A program made the position numbers and the translations under genes. From positions 1 to 5,530 of the forward strand of contig JALRDW010000030.1 in NCBI GenBank assembly GCA_023262065.1: 5,530 bases of DNA, written 5' to 3'. This document shows positions 1 to 5,530 of the stretch, piece by piece. Within the stretch, counting starts at the first letter, position 1. Each line of letters starts with the position of its first letter. The stretch is from Acidimicrobiia bacterium (lineage in GTDB: Bacteria > Actinomycetota > Acidimicrobiia > IMCC26256). The notes under the pieces were generated by a model. That model saw only the letters and a program-made list of their open reading frames with translations. It ran no database searches and was not told the origin of the DNA.

Positions 1-1189
1 CGACACCGTTCGTGCCGTCGATGCCGTCAGCACCAGCAGCACCGGTCGCACCCGTCGCACCGTCAGCACCGTTCGTGCCGTCGACACCGTTCACACCGTC
101 GACACCGTTCGTGCCGGCCGGACCCTGAGCACCAGCGGCACCGTCGGCACCCTGAGCACCGGTCGCACCCGTCGCACCCGTCGCACCCGCAGGACCCTGC
201 GGACCCTCGGGACCAACCGGACCCTGCTCACCCTGGATGCCCTGAGCACCGTCAGCACCAGCAGCACCGGTCGCACCCGTCGCACCCACGTACATCGCGC
301 CGGCCTCACCCTGAGCGCCGACCGCACCGTCGATGCCGGTCGGACCGGTCGGGCCCTGGGCGCCCTGAGCGCCGGTGGCGCCCGCCGGACCCTGCGGGCC
401 GGCCGGGCCAGCCGGACCCTGCGCACCGGCAGCACCGGTGACGCCTGTCGCGCCGGTCGCACCCTTGGCACCCTGTGCTCCAGCGGCACCAGTGGTACCC
501 GTCGCACCCGTCGCACCCGTGACCGACGCGCCCGTCGCACCCTTGGCACCGGTCGCACCAGTCGCACCCGCTGCACCGGTAGCACCCGTCTTACCGGCGA
601 GGCCGTTCGCACCGGTCGCACCGGTCGCACCCTGTGCGCCCGTCGCACCCTTGGCACCTGCGGGACCCGTCGCACCCTTCACGCCGGTGGCACCGCTCGC
701 ACCCGTCGGACCTGTGATCGCGGGGCCGGTCGGACCCGTCGCACCCTTCAGACCGGTCGCACCCGTCGCACCCGTCGCACCGGTGGCACCCGTCGCACCC
801 GCCAGACCCTGGGGCCCAACCGGACCGGCAGGGCCGGTCGCACCCGTCGCCCCGGCCTCTCCGGTCGCCCCCGTCGCCCCGGTCTCTCCGGTCGCACCCG
901 TCGCCCCGGTCGGACCGGCGAGACCCTGGGCACCGGTCGGCCCGGCGTACCCACCGATGGGCAGTGGCACCTCGTCGACGGAGCATCCCGACACGTCGAC
1001 CGCGACGTGCGTCACCGTCCCGTCCACCATGTTGAAGCAGAGCCACCCGCTCGTCGACGGGCCGTAGTCAGCCGACCGCAGCGACACGGACAAGCGGTTC
1101 GCCGAGGCGGCACCGGCTGCGGTGGCCGGTCCAGCAGCGAGTGCGGCAGCACTCAGCGTGGCGATGACGATCGAACGCTTGCTCGACAT
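1..1189 (-). CDS. Secreted collagen-like (Gly-X-Y repeat) protein, 3' end outside window
   Basis: An uninterrupted frame starts at ATG 1189-1187 and runs off the left edge after 396 codons. Residues 1-30 look like a Sec signal peptide: basic SSKR, an Ala/Leu-rich core, and an Ala-Ser-Ala site before Asn31. Residues 31-79 are a short non-collagen domain with two cysteines (C51, C69) that could form a disulfide. From Gly80 every third residue is Gly for about 100 triplets; 33 are Gly-Ala-Thr by my count, and others include GPT, GAQ, GPQ and GPA. The helix is broken three times by a G-X4-G spacing (residues 155, 220, 297). Lys triplets lie in the middle blocks, while Asp and Asn triplets (GVD, GTN, GAD) dominate the left end. 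Threonine in the Y position is typical of bacterial collagen-like proteins such as Bacillus BclA, where it can be glycosylated. An exported trimeric surface or matrix fibre is inferred. The C-terminal anchor or trimerisation domain is not visible. Family call is firm; function is unknown. Confidence 0.93.
   Translation of the reverse strand, partial: MSSKRSIVIATLSAAALAAGPATAAGAASANRLSVSLRSADYGPSTSGWLCFNMVDGTVTHVAVDVSGCSVDEVPLPIGGYAGPTGAQGLAGPTGATGATGETGATGATGEAGATGATGPAGPVGPQGLAGATGATGATGATGATGLKGATGPTGPAITGPTGASGATGVKGATGPAGAKGATGAQGATGATGANGLAGKTGATGAAGATGATGAKGATGASVTGATGATGTTGAAGAQGAKGATGATGVTGAAGAQGPAGPAGPQGPAGATGAQGAQGPTGPTGIDGAVGAQGEAGAMYVGATGATGAAGADGAQGIQGEQGPVGPEGPQGPAGATGATGATGAQGADGAAGAQGPAGTNGVDGVNGVDGTNGADGATGATGAAGADGIDGTNGV
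24..286. repeat. 38-bp direct repeat (24-61 and 249-286) within the collagen-like gene
   Basis: Positions 24-61 and 249-286 are identical over 38 bases and lie 225 bp (75 codons) apart, in the same reading frame. On the coding strand they encode two GAT triplets followed by GAA and GAD. The match includes synonymous positions, which suggests duplication or gene conversion within the repeat rather than selection on protein sequence alone. Confidence 0.8.
299..952 (-). repeat. Low-complexity 9-bp Gly-X-Y codon repeats (GAT-rich blocks)
   Basis: The coding strand repeats GGT-GCG-ACG/C units in runs, densest around 738-800 and 838-905 and again around 495-560. They encode tandem Gly-Ala-Thr triplets. 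The repeats fall exactly on triplet boundaries and keep the frame throughout, so this is the collagen-like domain at DNA level, not a non-coding satellite. Such arrays tend to change length by slippage and are hard to assemble from short reads. Confidence 0.8.
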
Positions 1190-1197
1190 CAGGACTA

Positions 1198-1203
1198 CTC
1201 CCT
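1198..1203 (-). promoter_or_regulatory. Ribosome binding site of the collagen-like gene
   Basis: The minus strand reads AGGGAG, followed by 8 bases and then ATG. This spacing is close to ideal. It fixes the start at 1189, which also places a signal peptide right at the N-terminus. Confidence 0.75.
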
Positions 1204-1447
1204 GTGGTGGAAATGTGGTCTACGGGTGCCCGAGAGCCCCCAAGATGTCGCACAGGGTGAGATCCGCTCATCACCAATCTTTAGGATCCTTCACTTCAAG
1301 AGGAGATCCTGAGGTTGTCGGTCGGCCCACGCCGGGCGCAGGGTCACGGACGGTGACGATCGACGGCGAGCCGACCCGCCTGCGAAGGGGTCGTTCATCG
1401 AGGAGGCCGATGAAGGGCTCGGTACCCTGCCCGTCCACGCCGAACCC

Positions 1448-1451
1448 GGAG
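1448..1451 (+). promoter_or_regulatory. Ribosome binding site of the molybdopterin oxidoreductase gene
   Basis: GGAG is followed by 7 bases and then GTG at 1459. The spacing supports this GTG as the start. It leaves only eight residues before the first iron-sulfur cysteine, which is normal for this family without a signal peptide. Confidence 0.65.
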
Positions 1452-1458
1452 TTTCCCA

Positions 1459-3696
1459 GTGGCCGAGACCGTCACCACCTTCTGCCGCATCTGCGAGTCG
1501 CTGTGCGGCCTCGAGGTCACCGTCGAGGACGGGGCGATCACCCGCATCCGGCCCGACGACGACCACGTGGCCACCGCCGGGTTCGCGTGCATCAAGGGCG
1601 TGAAGCAGCACCGGCTCTACGCGTCACCCGACCGGCTCCGGTTCCCGATGCGGCGCACCGGTGAGACCTGGGACCGGGTGTCGTGGGAGTCCGCCGAGTC
1701 CGAGATCGGCGAGAAGGTGCGTGCCATCGTCGCCGAGCACGGCCCGGACGCCGTCGCCATGTACGTGGGGACCGCCGCCGGCTTCAGCGTGCTCCACCCC
1801 ATCTTCGCCCAGGGGTTCATGGACGGGCTCGGATCGAGGTCGATGTTCGCCAGCGCCACCCAGGACTGCGCGAACAAGTTCGCAGCGGCCCGTGAGATCT
1901 ACGGCTTCCCGTTCACCCAGCCGGTGCCGGACGTCGACCGCACCGAGTGTCTCGTCATCGTCGGCGCGAACCCGGTGGTGTCGAAGTGGTCCTTCCTCCA
2001 GGTCGCCGACCCGAAGAAGCGTCTCCGCGAGATCGCCCAACGCGGTGGTCGCGTCATCGTCGTCGACCCGCGCCGCACGGAGACCGCGAAGTCCGCGACC
2101 GACCACGTGTTCATCCGGCCTGACACGGACGTCTTCTTCTACCTGTCGTTCCTCCATGAGCTCATCGCGATCGATGGCATCGACCGTGGCCTCGTGGACG
2201 CCCACACCACCGGGTTCGATGCGGTCGCCGCACTCTGCGCTCCGTGGACCCCGGAGCGCACCGCCGAGATCACCGGTATCGACCCGGCGACGCTGCGCAG
2301 CGTGGTCGCAGCGTTCAGCACTGCGGGGGCCGCCGCCATGTACTCGTCGACCGGCGTGAACATGGGCTCCAACGGCGTGCTCGGCTTCTGGCTGCAGGAG
2401 GTCATCAACGCCGTCTCCGGGAACCTCGACCGTCCGGGCGGCACCGTCGTCGGCAAGGGCATCTTCGACTTCGCGAAGTTCGGGAAGCGCACCGGGACGC
2501 TCATGAGCGACGATGTGTCGCGGGTCGGGGGCTTCCGCAAGACCAACGACGCGTTCCCCGGCGGGATCCTGGCCGACGAGATCCTCACCACCGGGCCGGG
2601 CCAGATCCGAGCGCTGTTCGTCACCGGCGGCAATCCGCTCCTCACCATGGCGAACGCCGGACGCCTCAAGGAGGCGTTCGAGTCCCTCGAACTGCTCGTG
2701 ACGGTCGACATCTACCGGAACGAGACCGGATCGCTCGCGCACTACACGTTGCCCGCCACCGATCCGCTGCAGCGAGCAGATCTCCCGTTCATCTTCCCGC
2801 TGGTGCTCGGCATGCAGTCGCGTCCGTACCTGCAGGCGACACGGGCGGTCGTCGAGCCCCGGGATGACCAGCGCGACGAGGCCTCCATCTACCTCGCGCT
2901 CGGGAAGGCCTGCGGCGCGCCGATCTTCGGATCGAAGCCGGCCCAACGCTTCCTCGAGCGCATGGCGGCGAAGCACGCACGCAAGCAGGGACTCCCCCGC
3001 CCGACGGTGCCCGCCGAGAAGGTGCTGAACGCGCTGCTCCGGGTGTCGCGCCAGGGGTCGTTCAAGAACCTGCTCGCCTCACCGCACGGCGTGCGCCGGC
3101 CGGATCTTCCGGCCGGTTCCTTCCTCGGGGCGCGCATCGTCACCGACGACGGTCGGGTCCACCTCGCCCCTGAGCGCCTCATGACCCGGGCCTCCAGCCT
3201 CGACGCGGAGTTCGACGCCGCCCGGGCTCGGGCCGGCCGTCTCCTCCTCATCTCGAAGCGGCACGTGAAGACCCACAACTCGTGGACCCACAACCACGAG
3301 GAGATGGTCGCGAACGACTTCACCACGAACCACCTCTACCTCCACCCGGACGACGCCGCGCGCCTCGGTCTCGTCGACGACGCGCTCGCCGACGTGGCCA
3401 GCGAGACGGCCACCGTCCGGATCCCGGTTCGCACGATCGACGACCTCATGCCCGGCGTGTGCGCGATGCCGCACGGGTGGGGCCACCAGCACGCGACGGG
3501 CCTGTCGGTGGCATCGCGCACGACCGGCGTCAACGTGAACCTGCTCGTGGCCGACGGTCCGAACGCCGTGGACCCGGCCTCGGGCATGTCACACCTCACC
3601 GGGATCCCGGTCGAGGTCACGCCGGCGGCTGGCCCCCTCGACCCGACGTCGTGGTCCGGGATCACCCCGGGCGACCGGGGCGCACTGCGCCCATGA
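1459..3696 (+). CDS. Molybdopterin oxidoreductase, DMSO reductase superfamily, with [4Fe-4S] domain
   Basis: A 745-residue enzyme expected to bind a bis-molybdopterin guanine dinucleotide Mo or W cofactor and one [4Fe-4S] cluster. Cysteines 9, 12, 16 and 44 form the C-x2-C-x3-C-x27-C cluster motif (Fe4S4 domain, about residues 1-58). The molybdopterin-binding catalytic region follows (about 60-480), with VIVGANPVVS, VIVVDPRRTETA and a GGNPLLTMANAGR segment typical of the family. The dinucleotide-binding C-terminal domain spans about 592-722, including KTHNSWTHN and the closing GVNVNLL...GIPVEV. There is no twin-arginine signal, so it should be cytoplasmic. The residue that normally binds the metal is not obvious: the region reads TQDCANKF (134-141), with Asp136 or Cys137 as candidates. 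No electron-transfer subunit, FdhD or cofactor gene adjoins it. The substrate is unknown; formate dehydrogenase, nitrate reductase and similar names would be over-annotation. Confidence 0.93.
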   Translation: MAETVTTFCRICESLCGLEVTVEDGAITRIRPDDDHVATAGFACIKGVKQHRLYASPDRLRFPMRRTGETWDRVSWESAESEIGEKVRAIVAEHGPDAVAMYVGTAAGFSVLHPIFAQGFMDGLGSRSMFASATQDCANKFAAAREIYGFPFTQPVPDVDRTECLVIVGANPVVSKWSFLQVADPKKRLREIAQRGGRVIVVDPRRTETAKSATDHVFIRPDTDVFFYLSFLHELIAIDGIDRGLVDAHTTGFDAVAALCAPWTPERTAEITGIDPATLRSVVAAFSTAGAAAMYSSTGVNMGSNGVLGFWLQEVINAVSGNLDRPGGTVVGKGIFDFAKFGKRTGTLMSDDVSRVGGFRKTNDAFPGGILADEILTTGPGQIRALFVTGGNPLLTMANAGRLKEAFESLELLVTVDIYRNETGSLAHYTLPATDPLQRADLPFIFPLVLGMQSRPYLQATRAVVEPRDDQRDEASIYLALGKACGAPIFGSKPAQRFLERMAAKHARKQGLPRPTVPAEKVLNALLRVSRQGSFKNLLASPHGVRRPDLPAGSFLGARIVTDDGRVHLAPERLMTRASSLDAEFDAARARAGRLLLISKRHVKTHNSWTHNHEEMVANDFTTNHLYLHPDDAARLGLVDDALADVASETATVRIPVRTIDDLMPGVCAMPHGWGHQHATGLSVASRTTGVNVNLLVADGPNAVDPASGMSHLTGIPVEVTPAAGPLDPTSWSGITPGDRGALRP

Positions 3697-3705
3697 ACCG
3701 TCGGG

Positions 3706-4761
3706 TCAGCGCTTCGTCGCGAGCGGATGCGCCTCGAAGAACCGCCACATGATCTCGTTGGCGTCGATCGTCATGGTGGTGCGACCGACGATGGCGCTGA
3801 CCCCGGCGGAGAACTCGCTGCCCGGCCAGGTGTGGCCGCCGTCGGTGATGCGGTGGAGCTGCACGTCGGACCGAGCCCGGCACCCGGAGTAGGAGATGCG
3901 GGTCACGTCGCTCGACACCTTCTTCGAACGGGCCGTGGTCCCGCACCCGTTGCGCTTGGCCCAGGCCTTCGTGATGCGCGGGACGCTCGGACCGGCGGTC
4001 GCCTCCTTCGGCAGACCACCGGAGTCGCTGAGGCGCTTGCCCGACCCGTCGGCGGCCGGGAGGTTGAGCGCGGCGTCGCCGAGTCCTCCGGTGTAGGAGA
4101 CGAAGTCGTCGTCGGTGCCGTGGAACGCGACCACCGGCACCGGACGCGCGGGCTTGCAACCCTTCGGGGTCTGGATCCCGGCGACCGGCGCCGCGGCTGC
4201 GAACCGGTCGGCGGCGGTGCACGCGAGCGCGCTCGTCATGAACCCACCGTTCGACAGGCCGGTGACGAAGACCCGATTGCGATCGATGCACCGCTCGGAC
4301 TCGATCTGATCCAGCATCGCCTCGATGAACGCGATGTCGGGGCTCGTCTCCAGCGCGGTGTCCCAGCGCGGCACGGGACCCTGACCCTGCGGGGTGATGG
4401 TGATGAACCCCTCGGTCTCCCCGAGCTTCGACAACGCGCTCATGAGTCGGTGCACGGTGGCGCCCTCGCTGTAGCCATGCAGATCGACCACCAGGGGCAC
4501 CGGCTTGGACCCGGTCGCCGTCGTCGGCACGTTCTCGTAGTACCAGCGGGTCGCGTACTCACCGGTCTGCCCGGGAACGCTGACCCGCACCTCGGTGTCC
4601 ACCGTGCGGGCCGGGTCGATGGCGCGCGGCGAGGAGCACCCGGCGGACGGACGGGCCTTGACCTTGGCCGCGGCCGTCGCCGCCCCTGCGGGCGAGACCA
4701 CCGCGAGCGTGCCCGCGGCGATGAGCACTGCGAACGAGGTACGGACGATGCGGTGTCGCAT
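3706..4761 (-). CDS. Secreted alpha/beta-hydrolase, PHB depolymerase/feruloyl esterase (LpqC-like) family
   Basis: A 351-residue exported serine esterase. Residues 1-27 form a Sec signal peptide (MRHRIVR, hydrophobic core, Ala-Gly-Ala before the likely cut). The mature part has the strand-loop VVDLHGYSEG (91-100), whose HG supplies the oxyanion region, and the nucleophile elbow G-L-S-N-G with Ser170. Next come APVAG (191-195), HGTDDDFV with probable acid Asp218, and DGGHTWPG with catalytic His310. Six cysteines lie beyond the signal peptide, fitting disulfides in an exported protein. This order and the GGHTWPG motif match the Esterase_phd family, which includes PHB depolymerases, feruloyl and acetylxylan esterases, and mycobacterial LpqC. 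No lipobox is seen and no separate substrate-binding domain is present, so small or soluble esters are more likely than polymer granules (inference). It converges on the molybdoenzyme gene with 9 bp between stop codons. Exact substrate cannot be told. Confidence 0.92.
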   Translation of the reverse strand: MRHRIVRTSFAVLIAAGTLAVVSPAGAATAAAKVKARPSAGCSSPRAIDPARTVDTEVRVSVPGQTGEYATRWYYENVPTTATGSKPVPLVVDLHGYSEGATVHRLMSALSKLGETEGFITITPQGQGPVPRWDTALETSPDIAFIEAMLDQIESERCIDRNRVFVTGLSNGGFMTSALACTAADRFAAAAPVAGIQTPKGCKPARPVPVVAFHGTDDDFVSYTGGLGDAALNLPAADGSGKRLSDSGGLPKEATAGPSVPRITKAWAKRNGCGTTARSKKVSSDVTRISYSGCRARSDVQLHRITDGGHTWPGSEFSAGVSAIVGRTTMTIDANEIMWRFFEAHPLATKR

Positions 4762-4930
4762 GGTGCTCCCCGGGTGGCCGAGCGCCCGGTGCGCCCGTCT
4801 GCGGCGGGGAGCCTACGGCGAGATCCCTGCCGTCGCCCGACGGGACCGCGTGTCCGACCCCCCTGCGACGATCTCGGCGTACCCCGGAGGACACGGGACA
4901 CCCACTCGGGCGCACCCGATCCCCTCGATC
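4762..4930. other. Divergent intergenic gap, no gene seen
   Basis: This stretch lies between the esterase start and the right-hand plus-strand gene. Its plus frame in phase with the downstream gene is open, but third-position G/C preference is lost upstream of about 4938, so it looks non-coding. A small hairpin is possible at 4830-4843 (CCGTC, loop GCCC, GACGG) without a T-run. I recognise no promoter hexamers. Confidence 0.45.
4766..4771 (-). promoter_or_regulatory. Ribosome binding site of the secreted esterase gene
   Basis: The minus strand reads GGGGAG with 4 bases before ATG 4761. The gap is short, but the ATG is followed directly by a good signal peptide, so the start is accepted. Confidence 0.5.
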
Positions 4931-4936
4931 AGGAGG
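4931..4936 (+). promoter_or_regulatory. Perfect Shine-Dalgarno sequence (AGGAGG) without a normal start codon after it
   Basis: AGGAGG stands at the point where third-position G/C bias begins in the right-hand coding frame. The codons that follow are ACC GCC ACC ACC ACG ACC CGA. No ATG, GTG or TTG occurs at a usable distance in any frame that continues as the gene. Confidence 0.6.
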
Positions 4937-4949
4937 CACCGCCACCACC

Positions 4950-5530
4950 ACGACCCGAACCGCCATCGCACTGTCCACCGCCGGATCGTCCGCGTGCGAC
5001 GCGGCCCGCGACCTGCTCGCCGGGACCGGTCTGCGCACGATCCTCCGGCACTACGCCGAGCCGCTCGATCCGGAGGCGCCCGTGATCGGCGTGCCCGACC
5101 TCGTCGTGATCGTTCGAGCACTCGAGGAGCACGCACACACCGCGCTGGCCGCCGCCGACCGGGCCACCGCACTCGTCGGTGCCGCCGAGCATGGCGATGC
5201 GATCGACGAGGACGCGCTCGCTGCAGCGGTCGAGGAGGCTGAGGGTGCCACCGACGCAACGCGGCGGTGCGTCCGTGCCCTCGCCACGTGCGTGCTCGGT
5301 GCGACCTCCCAGCAGGGTGCCTCGGATGCCGTGCACCTGCACGAGCACGCCGCCAGCCTCGCCATCGTGGAGGCGGCCGAGGAGATCCGCCTCGCGGAGG
5401 ACGCCTGGCCGGTGCTCGCCGCCACCCGGGCCGAGCTCGTGACCGAGGTCGCCGGCATCTGCTGCCGACTCCTCCTCGAGGAGGCGGACGACGAGCACAC
5501 GCTCGTGAGTTGGGAACTCCCGAACGGGGC
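4950..5530 (+). CDS. Hypothetical Ala/Glu-rich helical protein, start uncertain, 3' end outside window
   Basis: I do not recognise this protein. The frame is open to the right edge and has strong G/C preference at third positions from about 4938 onward, which supports this strand over its antisense frame. The visible product (about 194 residues) is rich in Ala, Glu, Asp and Leu, with segments such as VRALEEHAHTALAAADRA and AIVEAAEEIRLAEDAW that suggest helices, perhaps coiled. Cysteines occur singly and as a Cys-Cys pair near 5460. There is no signal peptide or membrane segment. The start is a problem. A perfect AGGAGG (4931-4936) is followed in frame by Thr codons, the nearest near-cognate start being ACG at 4950. 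The first normal start is GTG 5082, with GGAGG at 5072-5076 five bases before it. The residues between 4950 and 5082 look coding (for example AARDLLAGTGLRTILRHYAE), so a lost, unusual or misread start is possible. Confidence 0.6.
5072..5076 (+). promoter_or_regulatory. Alternative ribosome binding site for GTG 5082
   Basis: GGAGG lies 5 bases before an in-frame GTG at 5082-5084. If used, it gives a shorter protein beginning MIGVPDLVVIV. It could also be chance, since GAG and GGA codons are common in this gene. Confidence 0.35.

Larger units (their letters stand above)
1190..1458. promoter_or_regulatory. Divergent intergenic region with AT-rich promoter candidate
   Basis: This 269-bp gap separates the minus-strand collagen-like gene from the plus-strand molybdoenzyme gene, so promoters for both must lie here or inside the genes. 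Positions 1271-1300 are about 40% GC, far below their surroundings, and are the best promoter candidate. On the minus strand there is TTGAAG (1299-1294), a possible -35 element, and TAAAGA (1283-1278), but they are only 10 bp apart, too close for a standard sigma-70 pair. The 8-bp palindrome AGGATCCT sits at 1283-1290, and a further GATCCT at 1305-1310 could pair with AGGATC at 1283-1288. No gene is convincing in this stretch; short frames crossing it lack coding-like codon use. Confidence 0.35.

Noticed and set aside
1..960. CRISPR-like or satellite appearance of the repeated GCACCCGTC units
   Set aside because: Units are 9 bp, imperfect, contiguous and always in phase with a Gly-X-Y reading frame. 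There are no unique spacers, so this is a coding repeat.
91..1046. Minus-strand Arg-rich and Asp/Arg/Gly-rich frames (91-675, 748-954 and 591-1046)
   Set aside because: These are out-of-phase readings of the same repeat. The true frame has a start, ribosome binding site, signal peptide and unbroken glycine period.
375..1067. Plus-strand 230-residue Pro/Ala/Val-rich frame
   Set aside because: It is the antisense reading of the Gly-X-Y repeat (low complexity without stops). It runs through the head domain of the collagen-like gene without any recognisable sequence of its own.
1278..1299. TTGAAG and TAAAGA as a sigma-70 promoter pair
   Set aside because: The hexamers are only 10 bp apart on the minus strand instead of about 17, so the pair is not supported even though the AT-rich area may hold a promoter.
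1122..1664. Plus-strand 180-residue frame across the intergenic region
   Set aside because: It spans the start of two supported genes in other frames and shows no ribosome binding site, domain or codon bias.
1624..2976. Minus-strand 450-residue frame
   Set aside because: It is antisense to the well-supported molybdopterin oxidoreductase. Such long mirror frames are common in genes with high third-position G/C.
4830..4843. Small hairpin as a terminator
   Set aside because: The stem is only 5 bp with no T-run, and it lies upstream of both divergent genes, where no transcript needs to end.
3727..5085. Plus-strand 452-residue frame
   Set aside because: It covers the antisense of the esterase, whose signal peptide and catalytic triad are clear. 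It continues through non-coding sequence and ends out of phase inside the right-hand gene.
4929..5498. Minus-strand 189-residue frame opposite the right-hand hypothetical gene
   Set aside because: It shares codon boundaries with the plus frame, but its third positions (the plus first positions) are less G/C-rich. The plus strand also has AGGAGG at the start of the bias. A minus gene cannot be fully excluded.

Overview
The window is GC-rich with strong G/C preference at third codon positions, a GTG start on one gene and purine-rich ribosome binding sites. This suggests a high-GC actinobacterium. The esterase resembles actinobacterial LpqC-type enzymes and the molybdoenzyme resembles uncharacterised actinobacterial homologues. 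Genus-level placement (for example Acidimicrobiia) would be a guess.

Layout, left to right. Positions 1-1189 (minus strand) hold the start and most of a secreted collagen-like protein: signal peptide, a short two-cysteine domain, then about 100 Gly-X-Y triplets running off the left edge. Positions 1190-1458 are a divergent intergenic region with the most AT-rich patch noticed in the window. Positions 1459-3696 (plus) encode a 745-residue cytoplasmic molybdopterin oxidoreductase with an N-terminal [4Fe-4S] motif. Only 9 bp later, convergent on the minus strand, 3706-4761 encodes a secreted alpha/beta-hydrolase of the PHB depolymerase/feruloyl esterase type. A second divergent gap (4762 to about 4940) follows. 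A plus-strand coding frame then runs off the right edge; it is Ala/Glu-rich and unrecognised. It has a perfect Shine-Dalgarno sequence but no normal start codon after it.

No gene shares an obvious pathway or operon with its neighbour: the four genes alternate in strand. Two products (collagen-like protein and esterase) are exported and the molybdoenzyme is predicted cytosolic. I see no RNA gene, mobile element, CRISPR array or defence system. The points most worth checking are the collagen-like protein with its three evenly styled repeat interruptions, the missing start codon of the right-hand gene, and the unusual metal-ligand region of the molybdoenzyme.
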